A stretch of 64,000 bases of DNA from Anaerophaga thermohalophila DSM 12881 (GCF_000191885.1 NZ_AEWI01000012.1:62001-126000); one strand, 5' to 3'; positions 33,957 to 43,004 are shown, counted from the first letter of the stretch. Numbers and translations are program-made. The notes: a model not told the origin generated them from the sequence alone.

Positions 33957-36900
33957 TTATTGTGAGGTACTTTGAGGTTTGTTATTATTCTTCCAATAAG
34001 CATAACCTATTAATACAGCCACGACCACTACCGAATAATAAACCGCTGAGGGTATGGGGACAGGATCGCCTGCGGCATAAGAATGCATGCCTGTCAGATA
34101 GTAGTTTACACCAAGATAGGTCATGATCACCGATGCGAATGCCAGAAGTGATGCCGTATTAAAAGCCAGTCGCCCGCGCAGGCCGGGAATCAAACGCATG
34201 TGTACCACAAAAGCGTAAATCAGAATGGTAATGAGCGACCAGGTTTCTTTGGGGTCCCATCCCCAATAGCGGCCCCATGACTCGTTGGCCCATACTCCGC
34301 CGAGGAAAGAACCGATGGTCATCAGATAAAGACCAACGATAAGGGCCATTTCATTGATGGCTGTGAGCTCGTCAATGGCAGCCCCCAACCGGGTTTTATT
34401 GTTTTTTGTCTGAAGTCCGGTCAGCAGTAAATTCATAAACCCAAGTAAAGCACCTAGTGTCATAAATCCGTATCCACTTATAATCACGGCAACATGCAGA
34501 GTTAACCAGTAAGATTTAAGCACCGGTACCAGATTTGTAATTTCCGGGTTCATCCAGCTTAGGTGTGATACCATCAAAACTATGCCCGCAAAAAGTGCAG
34601 TGACAGACAAAACAAGGGGTGACCGGCGGCTGAAAAGTAAGCCGGCCAAAAGCAGTGCCCAGGCTATAAATATCATCGACTCATAACCATTACTCCATGG
34701 TGCATGGCCGGATATATACCAACGCAGTACAAGTCCCGAAGAATGGTAAGCAAAGCCTGCTACAATAAGCCACAAGGCGACGATTTGTATCCACTTTTTG
34801 TGCAAAGGAGGATATACCAGTCCCGCAATATTGTAAAGTACCAGGATGATACCTAATGCAAAAAAGAAGGTAGCCAGCCACATGAAAATATTCAGGCGGT
34901 TATATATGATTTCGGCCCTCATCCTGGATTTTTTCGGTAGCAAGCTGTCTCCGTGTACCTCCTGGTATCTTTTAATGTCCTGTATAATCTTTAGTGCTTT
35001 ATCGTTGTTTCCTTCGCGCACAGAAACAATAAAAGACGGCAGAGCTGTATTTACAAACAGGCTGTCTTCGGCCGTCAACTGAGGGGAAGGTTCTTCCACC
35101 GGTATAAGCCAGGGTGTTTCCCGGTCATTATTTACCGGAAAGAGCCTGTGCAACTCCCCCGATTGGGCCATGTAAAAAACATTGACCTGCTCATCAACTT
35201 TTATGAGCTCCTGCTCCAGTTTATCCCGCTGTGCCGGATTTTTTCTGTAGGCGGCATCCACCAGGTTGTTGATCTTATAGGTGTGGTCGGCATTGAAAAA
35301 GTCGCTGAACGAAGCTTTTTTCTCCTTGACATTCAGTATTCTTCTTAATTCGGGATGCTTAACGGTAATCAAAGGTACTTGCTGCCATTCGGCAGGGTCG
35401 GTGAGCATACCCAAAAGCATCTGATCGGGGTTGAAGCCTTTGAACGAATTGTGCTTCACCAGTTTTACCATGACTTCCTGATGCATGGTATTAAGTGGTT
35501 TTATGCGGCCACCTTTGTCCTGAACCCAGAGTTTTCCAAATGCATCTGCCACTTCAGCATCAGGCTTTGTCGGCATTTGCTGTCCCGAAACACTTACTGC
35601 CAGCATAAAGAGTAGTGCCGTTACCATCCCTTTTCGTTGCTTATATATCTGGTCGGTTTTGTGCAGCAATTTTCTGAACCTTGTTCCTCGTGCAAACAAT
35701 GACCAAATCATGCTAACGCTCATCAGGAAATAACCGATGTAGGTGATAAGCGTTCCCCCGAAATCGTGGTTAACAGAGAGGATGGTTCCTTTTTCATCGG
35801 GGTCGTAGGAAGACTGGTAGAAACGATACCCCTCGTAATTAAGTATGTTGTTCATGAAGATTCGATAGTCCATTGTTTCGTTGTTGGCAGCATCGATGAC
35901 AGTAACTTCGCTTGCATAGGAAGAAGGGCTTTCCGAACCCGGGTAACGATCAATCTGAAAGTCGTTGAGCCGGATGGAGAAGGGGAGCTTAAGCGGGAGG
36001 GAGCCATAACGGATATGAATGTTGCCGTTATTGATATGAATGGTTTCCGCGTTACCTACTTTCCCCACTTTCCCTGAAACATGAATGGTTTCAGATGTTT
36101 TGCCGTCATCGATTATAAAAGTTACCACATCGGCCATCGACGGTCCTGCTTGCGAAGGAACAGACACCGGGGCGATTTCAGCCTCGGGCCAGAAACGACT
36201 CATTGCCAGTTTAACTCCGTCAACAGAATATAGTTGGCCTGCAATGAGTTTAACCGGCGTTCCCGGGTTAATACTGTCCTGCTGATGACTTCCCATTGAC
36301 GATAGCATCATGACCCGGTTGGCTGTGATGGTCATTGCCTCATCATCTTCCGACCGATAAATGATCATATCAGCCTGGTTCTTATCGTCAGGTTCAAAAG
36401 CAATTCTTATATTATTGATCTGAATGGTTTGTTGAGGTGCCAGGAAATGTTCTTTTCGACCGTCGGTAGATGATACCAGAAGTCCCAGAAGAGGGTCTCC
36501 GTCTTTTTGACGAACGGGGCGAATAGCAGCATTGGGAGTATAATTTACACTCCTGATTTTATAGTTTTTGCCGTTGACCTCAACTTTTTCAGAAAACTCG
36601 TGCGGTGTTTTTGCCGAAAGGAAAACCGGTTTGTGAATTGTCCTGGTTCCCGATTGGTCATTTACTTCCACTGATACGTACCCGTCAACCGTATAGATGG
36701 TATTTGAAGTTTCGCCTTCTCGGATGGGCATATTGCCTTCATATCCGATATAGCGTGTAACGGCAGCCCCGAGAATGATAACAAAAAAGGCAAGGTGGAA
36801 CAAAAGGACCGGGAGTTTTTCCCACCTCCACATATTGAAAGCAAACAAATTGCCGAACATATTGATGCCCATCAGCACAAAAATAAGCTCGAACCACCAG

Positions 36901-37040
36901 GTGTTGTAAACCATGGCCCGGGCTGCCCGGTAACCAAAATCGTTTTCGAGGAAGGTAGCAATGGCAAGAACTGTTGCCAGGATAATGAATAATGCCCCCA
37001 TGAGTTGGCGCGAAGTGAGAAATTTAACGATCCGGTCCAT
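33957..37040 (-). CDS. Fused cytochrome c biogenesis protein (ResB-CcsA type)
   Basis: A 1027-residue membrane protein for System II cytochrome c assembly. The N-terminal half is ResB/Ccs1-like: membrane helices about 10-30, 40-60 and 75-95, a large periplasmic domain, and a helix near 435. The C-terminal third is CcsA with about eight helices; the tryptophan-rich haem motif is WANESWGRYWGWDPKETWSL near 935-955. Conserved His residues flank it. The fusion delivers haem to apocytochromes outside the membrane. Start ATG at 37040 lies 13 bp beyond repeat R1i. No cytochrome gene is adjacent. Confidence 0.9.
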   Translation of the reverse strand: MDRIVKFLTSRQLMGALFIILATVLAIATFLENDFGYRAARAMVYNTWWFELIFVLMGINMFGNLFAFNMWRWEKLPVLLFHLAFFVIILGAAVTRYIGYEGNMPIREGETSNTIYTVDGYVSVEVNDQSGTRTIHKPVFLSAKTPHEFSEKVEVNGKNYKIRSVNYTPNAAIRPVRQKDGDPLLGLLVSSTDGRKEHFLAPQQTIQINNIRIAFEPDDKNQADMIIYRSEDDEAMTITANRVMMLSSMGSHQQDSINPGTPVKLIAGQLYSVDGVKLAMSRFWPEAEIAPVSVPSQAGPSMADVVTFIIDDGKTSETIHVSGKVGKVGNAETIHINNGNIHIRYGSLPLKLPFSIRLNDFQIDRYPGSESPSSYASEVTVIDAANNETMDYRIFMNNILNYEGYRFYQSSYDPDEKGTILSVNHDFGGTLITYIGYFLMSVSMIWSLFARGTRFRKLLHKTDQIYKQRKGMVTALLFMLAVSVSGQQMPTKPDAEVADAFGKLWVQDKGGRIKPLNTMHQEVMVKLVKHNSFKGFNPDQMLLGMLTDPAEWQQVPLITVKHPELRRILNVKEKKASFSDFFNADHTYKINNLVDAAYRKNPAQRDKLEQELIKVDEQVNVFYMAQSGELHRLFPVNNDRETPWLIPVEEPSPQLTAEDSLFVNTALPSFIVSVREGNNDKALKIIQDIKRYQEVHGDSLLPKKSRMRAEIIYNRLNIFMWLATFFFALGIILVLYNIAGLVYPPLHKKWIQIVALWLIVAGFAYHSSGLVLRWYISGHAPWSNGYESMIFIAWALLLAGLLFSRRSPLVLSVTALFAGIVLMVSHLSWMNPEITNLVPVLKSYWLTLHVAVIISGYGFMTLGALLGFMNLLLTGLQTKNNKTRLGAAIDELTAINEMALIVGLYLMTIGSFLGGVWANESWGRYWGWDPKETWSLITILIYAFVVHMRLIPGLRGRLAFNTASLLAFASVIMTYLGVNYYLTGMHSYAAGDPVPIPSAVYYSVVVVAVLIGYAYWKNNNKPQSTSQ

Positions 37041-37048
37041 ATCAATAA

Positions 37049-37216
37049 TTCATCCGTATAAAATAAGTCTAAGTCATTGGTCGGATGGAACTCGCATGCA
37101 AGAACTTATACATGTTCTGTTGTGGAAAACTTTGCCATGCTCGTTTCATCAGTATAAAATTAGTCTAAGTTATTGGTCTGATGGAACTCGTTCCGCATAC
37201 GCGGAACGAGTTCCAT
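37049..37216 (+). repeat. Dispersed repeat R1, copy i (two units in tandem)
   Basis: Unit 1 (37049-37150) is complete: TTCATCCGTATAAAATAAGT, AACTCGCATGCAAGAAC, TATACATGTTCTGTTGTGG, CATGCTCGTTTCATC. Unit 2 starts with the shared TTCATC and AGTATAAAATTAGTC, and ends in a perfect 15-bp hairpin (37182-37196 with 37201-37215, loop ATAC). Confidence 0.85.
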
Positions 37217-37374
37217 AAACTTTTCACTGCTAAAATAATGACTTTAATGGACTTTTCCCGGGGAAGCGATAATTTAAGAATAAATACCTGAATTAGGGTC
37301 TATAATGCAGGCGGAAAAGATGCTTAGAAATGGTCAAAAGTATTGAATTAGTTTTTCGTGAGCTATGTGGTATT
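37217..37374. other. Spacer between repeat R1i and the SUMF1-like gene
   Basis: No feature is recognised in these 158 bp. With R1i they form the 334-bp gap between the ccsBA start and the SUMF1-like stop. Confidence 0.4.
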
Positions 37375-38214
37375 TTATTTCTGTTCAGTATTTCTCACGA
37401 TACGAAAACCCTGGTCAGGACCTTTACCATTGGCCTCGAAAATTCCGCGATAAGTAATGGCACAGGCATGTTTACCGCCCATCCAGCCACCGCCTCGCCA
37501 AACGCGTCCATGCCCTTTTCTTAATTGATTGTCCTCATACCAGTCCCAACACCATTCCCTCACATTTCCGGACATGTCGAAAAGGCCAAGTTCATTGGGC
37601 GCTTTTAAACCTACTTCTCTGGTTTTACACTTGTTTTTTTCAATTCTGTTCCATATCCAATCGCCTTCCAGATAAGCATCTCCTGAATTTCTCCAAAACC
37701 ATGCAACCGACAAAATTTCATTGCTTCCGCTATAAGTATAGCCGTTGCTTTTTTGTCCGCCGCTTGCTGCATACTCCCATTCTGCTTCTGTTGGCATGCG
37801 ATACCCATTTGCATTAAAATCCACCTCTACCACCCATTTAACATCATCAAGTTTATTCCGGTTTACGGTATCTGTTTCTTGTTTCTTAATTGAATAGCAA
37901 GGTTTAAGTTCTTCCAAAATACTCCGGCGATTACAATATTCTATACAATCGTACCAACTTACCATTTCAACGGGCAGTTTATCCCCTTTAAAAGCAGATG
38001 GATTGGTTCCCATTACTTTTTCCCATTGCTGCTGGGTGATTTCATACCTGCTCATATAATAATCGGGAAGGCTAAGAGTGCTGTCATGGTAGTTTGAACC
38101 TGGATGATTAAATGATCCGCCTTTTATCAGAACAAATTCATCCACACGCTGTTTTTTGCAAGCTGCAAATAAAGTCAGGAATAATAGGGGAAGAATAAAT
38201 TTTGCTTTTGACAT
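37375..38214 (-). CDS. SUMF1/formylglycine-generating-enzyme-like lipoprotein
   Basis: A 279-residue protein with a lipoprotein signal (MSKAKFILPLLFLTLFAAC, Cys19). The body has the FGE-sulfatase fold: FVLIKGGSFNHPGS, YEITQQQWEKVMGTNPSAF, LPVEMVSWYDCIEYCNRRS, GYRMPTEAEWEYAASGG, LFDMSGNVREWCWDWY and GPDQGFRIVRN. These are the usual core blocks. Many members in this phylum lack sulfatase activation and act as adhesion or gliding (GldK-like) factors. The two catalytic cysteines of true FGE are not evident near the end, so a non-catalytic role is more likely. An upstream Met at 38238 would spoil the signal peptide. Confidence 0.85.
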   Translation of the reverse strand: MSKAKFILPLLFLTLFAACKKQRVDEFVLIKGGSFNHPGSNYHDSTLSLPDYYMSRYEITQQQWEKVMGTNPSAFKGDKLPVEMVSWYDCIEYCNRRSILEELKPCYSIKKQETDTVNRNKLDDVKWVVEVDFNANGYRMPTEAEWEYAASGGQKSNGYTYSGSNEILSVAWFWRNSGDAYLEGDWIWNRIEKNKCKTREVGLKAPNELGLFDMSGNVREWCWDWYEDNQLRKGHGRVWRGGGWMGGKHACAITYRGIFEANGKGPDQGFRIVRNTEQK

Positions 38215-38333
38215 GAGAATAGGTTGAATGGTTACCAATTAAAACGCTGCCCGGTGTTACCCGGACAGCGCGAAATATCAATACATGCTTTTCATTATCA
38301 TTTGAATGTAATTATATCATAATTATTCAGGAG

Positions 38334-38636
38334 CTACTGAACAGGGACAAATCGCCATTGTGCATTGACATGCGTTGTATTGGCATATTGTCCTGCCGGA
38401 TCACCGTTGGTTGTCCTGCCCATTCCGTCGAGATACATGCCGGTACCACGGTTTCTCAACCTGTAGTAGCCATCACCCGACGATTCGAGACTCCATTGCG
38501 CATTAACATGCGTCGTATTGGCATACTGTCCGCAATTATCTCCATTCGTGGTTCGTCCCATTCCGTCTATATACAAGCCGGTGGCACGGTTCTTAAATCT
38601 TTCATAACCATCGGAAGCCTCTCTGATGCTGCGTGA
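38334..38636 (-). pseudogene. Ricin-type beta-trefoil lectin fragment, two near-identical repeats
   Basis: The open frame is the C-terminal end of a RICIN/CBM13-like module with no credible start: upstream the frame continues to a TAG at 38703 without ATG. Two repeats of 46 codons (138 bp) read LYIDGMGRTTNGDNCGQYAN and MYLDGMGRTTNGDPAGQYAN, each followed by TTHVNAQW. The protein ends RFVPVQ. Such domains bind sugars at the C terminus of glycosidases or surface proteins. The rest of the gene is missing, probably lost by deletion. The nearest same-strand gene downstream is the SUMF1-like lipoprotein. Confidence 0.65.
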
Positions 38637-38703
38637 GGGACTGAATTTGACAGTTACGGGGTGCCGGAGAGAACAAAGAATTATGTCAACAACAGTCTTT
38701 TGC

Positions 38704-38711
38704 TATCTTTG
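38704..38711 (+). promoter_or_regulatory. -7 promoter box before the 54-residue membrane protein
   Basis: TATCTTTG fits TAnnTTTG, 53 bp before the ATG at 38765. The lectin fragment's lost 5' part would have lain here. Confidence 0.45.
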
Positions 38712-38764
38712 CGATATAATTTTTGTATTTGCTCTTAAAAGTTGATATTTTTTATAGTTGAGCC

Positions 38765-38929
38765 ATGAAAACCAAACTAAGTATTATAGCGGTTTTATTT
38801 ATTGTTGCAGGTTTTGGAATGATACACGGCGGGTCTGTCACTATGGAACGAATAGCTATAGGGCTTATGGGCACGGGAATCGTTTATTTGCTTTATTTGC
38901 TCATAACTTCAGGAAAGAAGGAGAAATAA
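38765..38929 (+). CDS. Small two-helix membrane protein (54 residues)
   Basis: The frame starts MKTKLSIIAVLFIVAGFGMI, has a short polar loop (HGGSVTMER) and a second hydrophobic stretch (IAIGLMGTGIVYLLYLLIT), and ends in KKEK. It has its own promoter box and lies 15 bp before the DUF4268 gene on the same strand, so they probably form one unit. I do not recognise a family. Codon use and the Lys-rich ends are consistent with a real gene. Confidence 0.55.
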   Translation: MKTKLSIIAVLFIVAGFGMIHGGSVTMERIAIGLMGTGIVYLLYLLITSGKKEK

Positions 38930-38944
38930 AACCAGGAACAAGAT

Positions 38945-39400
38945 ATGTTCTCAAAGGAAGAAGCCAAGGCACTGCGACTTGAATTCTGGCAAAAGCTGGG
39001 GAACCGCACTCGTCGGTTACCCGGTCAAAAGGGACGTAAACGTTTGTGGATCGCCGACAATACCGGAATTAAAGGACTTGATCTCCGTTTCGATGTTGGC
39101 CGCGAAAAAATTATTGTTGCCCTCGAAATCAACATCAAAAACGAAGAAAAGCGACTGGCCTTGTATGAAAAGCTTGAAGCTGCCAAAAGTCTCTTTGAAG
39201 CTCAGTTCGGAGAGCCCATGATATGGGATTTTGCTTATGTCAAGGACAATGGGCGGGAAGTTTGCCGCGTGTACGTTGAACAACCCGGTGATATGTATAT
39301 TAAAGAAACCTGGCCCGAAATTCACAAGTTCATGATTGACCGGATGATACGACTCGAAAAAGCTTTTCTGGAAGTAAAGGATTATCTGAAGTACTCTTGA
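38945..39400 (+). CDS. DUF4268 domain protein
   Basis: A 151-residue soluble protein matching the DUF4268 family: SKEEAKALRLEFWQKLGNRT at the N terminus, ADNTGIKGLDLRFDVGREK, then EINIKNEEKRLALYEKLEAA and the late block WPEIHKFMIDRMIRLEKAF. Function is unknown; the family is found alone or fused to nuclease-like domains. A Bacteroidota promoter upstream also covers the small membrane protein. No restriction or nuclease gene is adjacent. Confidence 0.8.
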   Translation: MFSKEEAKALRLEFWQKLGNRTRRLPGQKGRKRLWIADNTGIKGLDLRFDVGREKIIVALEINIKNEEKRLALYEKLEAAKSLFEAQFGEPMIWDFAYVKDNGREVCRVYVEQPGDMYIKETWPEIHKFMIDRMIRLEKAFLEVKDYLKYS

Positions 39401-39486
39401 ACAATGATTTTGACCTATTTTCCGTCAGACTTTCGCTGGAGCTTTGGAATCAGTGGTTTGTAGCTAAATAGTGTTCGCACTATAAA

Positions 39487-39753
39487 GTGTCATTTACTGT
39501 GTTACGCGCGTCCGAAAATTGGGTTTATGCCCGCGATCATGCCCACGTGGTATTTTATGACCTGCCTGCGTTTGAGTACATCTGTCGAAAAAGGAATTTC
39601 GAATTACTTTGGCATGACGTTGAACGTGTCGTCTTATTAAGAAAAGAATTGAAAAACAAAATAATTTATTACCTTCTTGTGAGAGAATTTGATAAATCAC
39701 TATTTTTGAAATGTGAAATAAGAAAAATGATTTATAAACTAAGGACCGTTTGA
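39487..39753 (+). CDS. Hypothetical protein, 88 residues
   Basis: The frame begins with GTG (39487) and is rich in aromatics and Arg (YARDHAHVVFYDLPAFEYIC), with a basic C terminus (LKCEIRKMIYKLRTV). I recognise no family. Its TGA overlaps the rsgA TTG start (39750-39753), which would allow translational coupling and is the main support for it being real. The non-ATG start and the low similarity to anything known keep confidence low; it could be the end of an older, lost gene. Confidence 0.35.
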   Translation: MSFTVLRASENWVYARDHAHVVFYDLPAFEYICRKRNFELLWHDVERVVLLRKELKNKIIYYLLVREFDKSLFLKCEIRKMIYKLRTV

Positions 39754-40676
39754 AAGAAGGTATTGTAATAAAATCCACAGGAAGCTGGTACAAAGTAAAG
39801 TCTGGTGACGATGACCCGGTCTCGTGTAGAATCAAGGGGCGCTTCCGTCTGGACGAGATGAAGAGTACCAACCCGGTAGCTGTGGGCGACCGGGTAAAAT
39901 ATTCATTTGACCAGAGTTCCGGTGTCGGGGTCATTGAGGAAATCCTTGAAAGGCGGAATTTCATTGTCAGGAGGGCATCGAATTTGTCGCGTCAGACACA
40001 AATACTTGCTGCCAATATTGATCAGGCCATCCTGGTGGCAACCATCAATTATCCCGTTACTACACCTGTATTTATTGACCGTTTTCTGGCCACTACCGAA
40101 GCATACGATATTCCAACCACTCTTATTTTTAACAAAACCGACCGTTACGATCATTTCCACAGGGATCAGTTGAACGAAACCATTTCGATTTATAAGAATA
40201 TCGGCTACAACGTTCTGGCAACTTCAGCCAGGTACGATGAGGACCTCCAGTCGGTCAAGGAGCTCCTGAAAGATAAGGTTTCTCTTCTGGCCGGGCATTC
40301 GGGAGTGGGCAAGAGTACCCTTATCAATCGTATTGAGCCGTCATTGAATCTCAAAACAGCGAAAATCTCCGATGCTCACAAAACCGGAAAACATACCACT
40401 ACTTTTGCAGAAATGCATCCGCTCAGCTTTGGCGGATACATTATTGACACGCCTGGCATCAGGGGGTTCGGGTTGTTCAATATTGAAAAAGAAGAACTGT
40501 CCCACTTTTTCAGGGAAATCTTTAAATATACTCCCCGTTGCCGGTATTACAACTGCACTCACCTCCATGAACCGGGATGTGCTGTAAAAGAAGCCGTTGA
40601 GAAGGGTGAGATCGCCTCTTCGAGGTACAACAGCTATGTAAGTATTTTCCTGAACCGTGACGAAAAATACCGGTAA
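39750..40676 (+). CDS. rsgA: Small ribosomal subunit biogenesis GTPase RsgA
   Basis: A 308-residue circularly permuted GTPase acting in late 30S assembly. An OB-fold domain comes first (GIVIKSTGSWYKVKSGDDD). The permuted order of GTPase motifs is G4 LIFNKTDRYD, G1 GHSGVGKSTLINRI and G3 DTPGIRGFG, and the zinc-binding end reads CRYYNCTHLHEPGCAVKEAV. The start is TTG at 39750; no ATG lies nearby and the next residues match family starts. It is followed by a kinase gene 37 bp away on the same strand. Confidence 0.95.
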   Translation: MKEGIVIKSTGSWYKVKSGDDDPVSCRIKGRFRLDEMKSTNPVAVGDRVKYSFDQSSGVGVIEEILERRNFIVRRASNLSRQTQILAANIDQAILVATINYPVTTPVFIDRFLATTEAYDIPTTLIFNKTDRYDHFHRDQLNETISIYKNIGYNVLATSARYDEDLQSVKELLKDKVSLLAGHSGVGKSTLINRIEPSLNLKTAKISDAHKTGKHTTTFAEMHPLSFGGYIIDTPGIRGFGLFNIEKEELSHFFREIFKYTPRCRYYNCTHLHEPGCAVKEAVEKGEIASSRYNSYVSIFLNRDEKYR

Positions 40677-40713
40677 AACAAGCGGATATTGATCTAACAT
40701 ATACAATCTCTAA

Positions 40714-41874
40714 ATGGAATTGTACAGCAGAAAAAGATGGTGGAAATTTTTTCTGATGGCCGGAGCCTTCTTCATTGGGGCAGCATCATTGTATTATACC
40801 AACCGGCTTACATCGAAGCTTCGGCAGGAGGAAACCAGGAAAATGGAATTGTGGGCCAAAGCCAATCGCCACATTGCACGTCCCGATCTTGATGAGCAGT
40901 CCCTCGAACTGGTTTTTGAAATCATCCAGAACAATACAACCGTTCCTCTGATCATTGCTGACGAAAAAGACACCATTCTTTTCCACCGGAACCTGGATGT
41001 TCCTGAAAAAAAAGAGCAGGCATATCTGCAGCGTGAACTTCAAAAAATGAAAGAAGGGGGCCGCGGCCCTATAGTTATCGAATTGGGATACGGTCAGAAC
41101 CAGTATCTTTATTACGATGATTCCAGCATACTTAACCAGTTGCGATGGTTTCCTATTGTACAGCTTGTTGTTGTTATTTTGTTCGTATTGCTGGCCTATT
41201 GGGCATTCAGTTCGGCCCGGCGCCGGGAACAGGATCAGGTTTGGGTGGGAATGGCTAAAGAAACTGCCCACCAGTTGGGGACACCTACTTCGTCATTGCT
41301 GGGATGGATTGAGGTACTTTCTATGAAAAATATCGAGAAGTCGCTTGTGGATGAGATGCGCTATGATATTCAGCGACTTCAGATCATAACCGACCGTTTT
41401 TCGAAAATAGGTTCGAAGCCTGATTTACAACCCGTGAATGTTGGGGATATGCTGCATGAGGTTATCGGCTACATCGAACACCGGATATCCTCGGGTGTCC
41501 GTATTGAGGTCAATGCAGACGACTCTCTTTCAGAACTGAAAATTCTGGTGAACCGTCCCCTCTTTGAATGGGTTGTAGAAAATCTTTGTAAAAATGCTGC
41601 CGATGCCATGCACGGCAAGGGCACCATTTCGTTTAACCTGGGATATCAGAACAGCCAGGTTTATATAGACGTTTCCGACACCGGCAAGGGCATCCCGCGA
41701 AAGTACCAGAAAACAATCTTCAAGCCCGGTTACACTACAAAAAAACGTGGATGGGGGCTGGGACTTACCCTCGTTCGCCGTATCGTGGAAGATTATCACA
41801 ACGGACGGATTTTTGTTAAAGAGTCAACGCCGGGCAAGGGAACTACTTTCCGGATTCTGGTGGATGAAGGCTAA
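40714..41874 (+). CDS. Membrane-bound sensor histidine kinase
   Basis: A 386-residue kinase with two membrane helices (about 12-28 and 145-165) flanking a periplasmic domain of about 115 residues, giving a classic sensor layout. The phospho-acceptor box is GMAKETAHQLGTPTSSLLGW (His near 188). The HATPase core has ENLCKNAADAMHGKG, VDISDTGKGIPRK in similar form, and the GLGLTLVRRIVEDYH box. No response regulator is adjacent; the promoter is probably shared with rsgA. The stop codon overlaps the beginning of the GGYTRA hexamer array, so the array may have trimmed the end. Confidence 0.88.
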   Translation: MELYSRKRWWKFFLMAGAFFIGAASLYYTNRLTSKLRQEETRKMELWAKANRHIARPDLDEQSLELVFEIIQNNTTVPLIIADEKDTILFHRNLDVPEKKEQAYLQRELQKMKEGGRGPIVIELGYGQNQYLYYDDSSILNQLRWFPIVQLVVVILFVLLAYWAFSSARRREQDQVWVGMAKETAHQLGTPTSSLLGWIEVLSMKNIEKSLVDEMRYDIQRLQIITDRFSKIGSKPDLQPVNVGDMLHEVIGYIEHRISSGVRIEVNADDSLSELKILVNRPLFEWVVENLCKNAADAMHGKGTISFNLGYQNSQVYIDVSDTGKGIPRKYQKTIFKPGYTTKKRGWGLGLTLVRRIVEDYHNGRIFVKESTPGKGTTFRILVDEG

Positions 41875-41948
41875 GGTTAAGGCTGAGGTTGAGGCTGAGG
41901 TTGAGGCTGAGGCTGAGGTTGAGGTTGAGGTTGAGGCTGAGGTTGAGA
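41869..41948 (+). repeat. Hexanucleotide tandem array GGCTGA/GGTTGA
   Basis: About 13 units of GGYTRA run without interruption, starting in the last codons and stop of the kinase gene. It could expand by slippage. In another frame it would read alternating Ala/Val-Glu-Val, which is not used. Confidence 0.8.
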
Positions 41949-42203
41949 AATCACCACAGATATCACAGATTTACACAGATATAACAATAATCAAACAGAG
42001 GGTTAAGTGATTAGATGATAGATTCTTCGCTTTGCTCAGAATCTTTTCAGTGACCAATTCTTGCAATCAAGCGGCGGAGCCGGGCAAATGAATTAGCCAT
42101 TTAACTATTCCGCCAGCAACCAGCAACCATCAACGAGCAACCAGCAACCAGCACCGGCCCCAAACTTTTTTTAAATTATTTTTCCCACACAATGAATATT
42201 TTA
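41949..42203. other. Intergenic region with repeat debris
   Basis: After the hexamer array this 250-bp stretch holds TCACAGAT words (41950-41985), an R3 fragment (42020-42044, AGATTCTTCGCTTTGCTCAG), an ATTCTTGCAATCAAGCGGCG word also found inverted near 53010-53025, and CAACCAG tandem units (42113-42153). No gene is seen. Confidence 0.5.
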
Positions 42204-42211
42204 TACCTTTG
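42204..42211 (+). promoter_or_regulatory. -7 promoter box of the DUF177-rpmF operon
   Basis: TACCTTTG matches TAnnTTTG, 14 bp before the ATG of the DUF177 gene. Confidence 0.6.
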
Positions 42212-42225
42212 CGAAGTTTTTACTT

Positions 42226-42804
42226 ATGGCAGCAGAGAAAGAGAAGAAAATCGGAGAGTATGGCATTGCCTTTAAAGGACTTAAAGAGGGAGAACACCTC
42301 TATGAGTACAAACTGGGGAGTGCCTTCTTTGAATTGTTTGAGCAGTCGCAGGTAGAAACCGGTGAGTTACTGGCAACGGTCACTCTCACCAAAAGCACAC
42401 GAATGCTGGAGCTCTCATTTCATATTGAAGGTGTTGTGGAAGCTCTTTGCGACAGGTGTCTGGGGTTGATGGAGGTCCCTGTTACTTATCAGGGCAAGCT
42501 GTTCATCAAATTCGGAGAAGCGTATGATGAACCTACTGAAGAGATAGTTATCCTGCCTCAGGAGGAACATACCATCAACATTGCCCGGTTCATGTACGAA
42601 TATATTGTGGTTAGTATTCCTATACGTCATGTACACTCCGATAAAGAAGACGGTACATCGGGTTGCGATCCGGAGATGCTTGCCCGGCTTGAGACGTACT
42701 TGGTTGATCAGGAACCGTCAGCAGGCGAGGATGGAGAAAACGATGATGAGATCGATCCACGCTGGAACGAGTTAAAGAAACTGAAGAATAAAAACAACAA
42801 GTAA
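42226..42804 (+). CDS. DUF177 (YceD-like) protein
   Basis: A 192-residue cytoplasmic protein of the DUF177/YceD family. The core holds FHIEGVVEALCDRCLGLMEV with a CX2C pair, and a second Cys/His area near the end; the C terminus is acidic and basic in turn (DPRWNELKKLKNKNNK). YceD is linked to 23S rRNA accumulation and nearly always precedes rpmF, as here (14-bp gap). The DUF177-rpmF-fabH order is normal for Bacteroidales. The plsX gene seen in Proteobacteria is absent. Confidence 0.9.
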   Translation: MAAEKEKKIGEYGIAFKGLKEGEHLYEYKLGSAFFELFEQSQVETGELLATVTLTKSTRMLELSFHIEGVVEALCDRCLGLMEVPVTYQGKLFIKFGEAYDEPTEEIVILPQEEHTINIARFMYEYIVVSIPIRHVHSDKEDGTSGCDPEMLARLETYLVDQEPSAGEDGENDDEIDPRWNELKKLKNKNNK

Positions 42805-42818
42805 AAAGAGGTTATAAA

Positions 42819-43004
42819 ATGGCACATCCAAAACGAAAAACATCGAAAACGAGAAGAGACAAAAGAAGGACCCACTACAAGGCAACAATGCCGGCTTTGG
42901 GTGTTTGCTCTAACTGTGGCGCCACTATTAAGCTTCACACTGTTTGCGAAGAGTGTGGGCACTACAGGGGTAAACTTGCTGTGGAAAAAGAAGTAACAGC
43001 TTAA
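42819..43004 (+). CDS. rpmF: 50S ribosomal protein L32
   Basis: A 61-residue ribosomal protein with the expected start MAHPKRKTSKTRRDKRRTHY. The zinc-ribbon CSNCGATIKLHTVCEECGHY carries two Cys pairs. Length matches the family. It follows DUF177 at 14 bp and ends before a rho-independent terminator (43168-43200), so the operon stops here and fabH has its own start. Confidence 0.97.
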   Translation: MAHPKRKTSKTRRDKRRTHYKATMPALGVCSNCGATIKLHTVCEECGHYRGKLAVEKEVTA

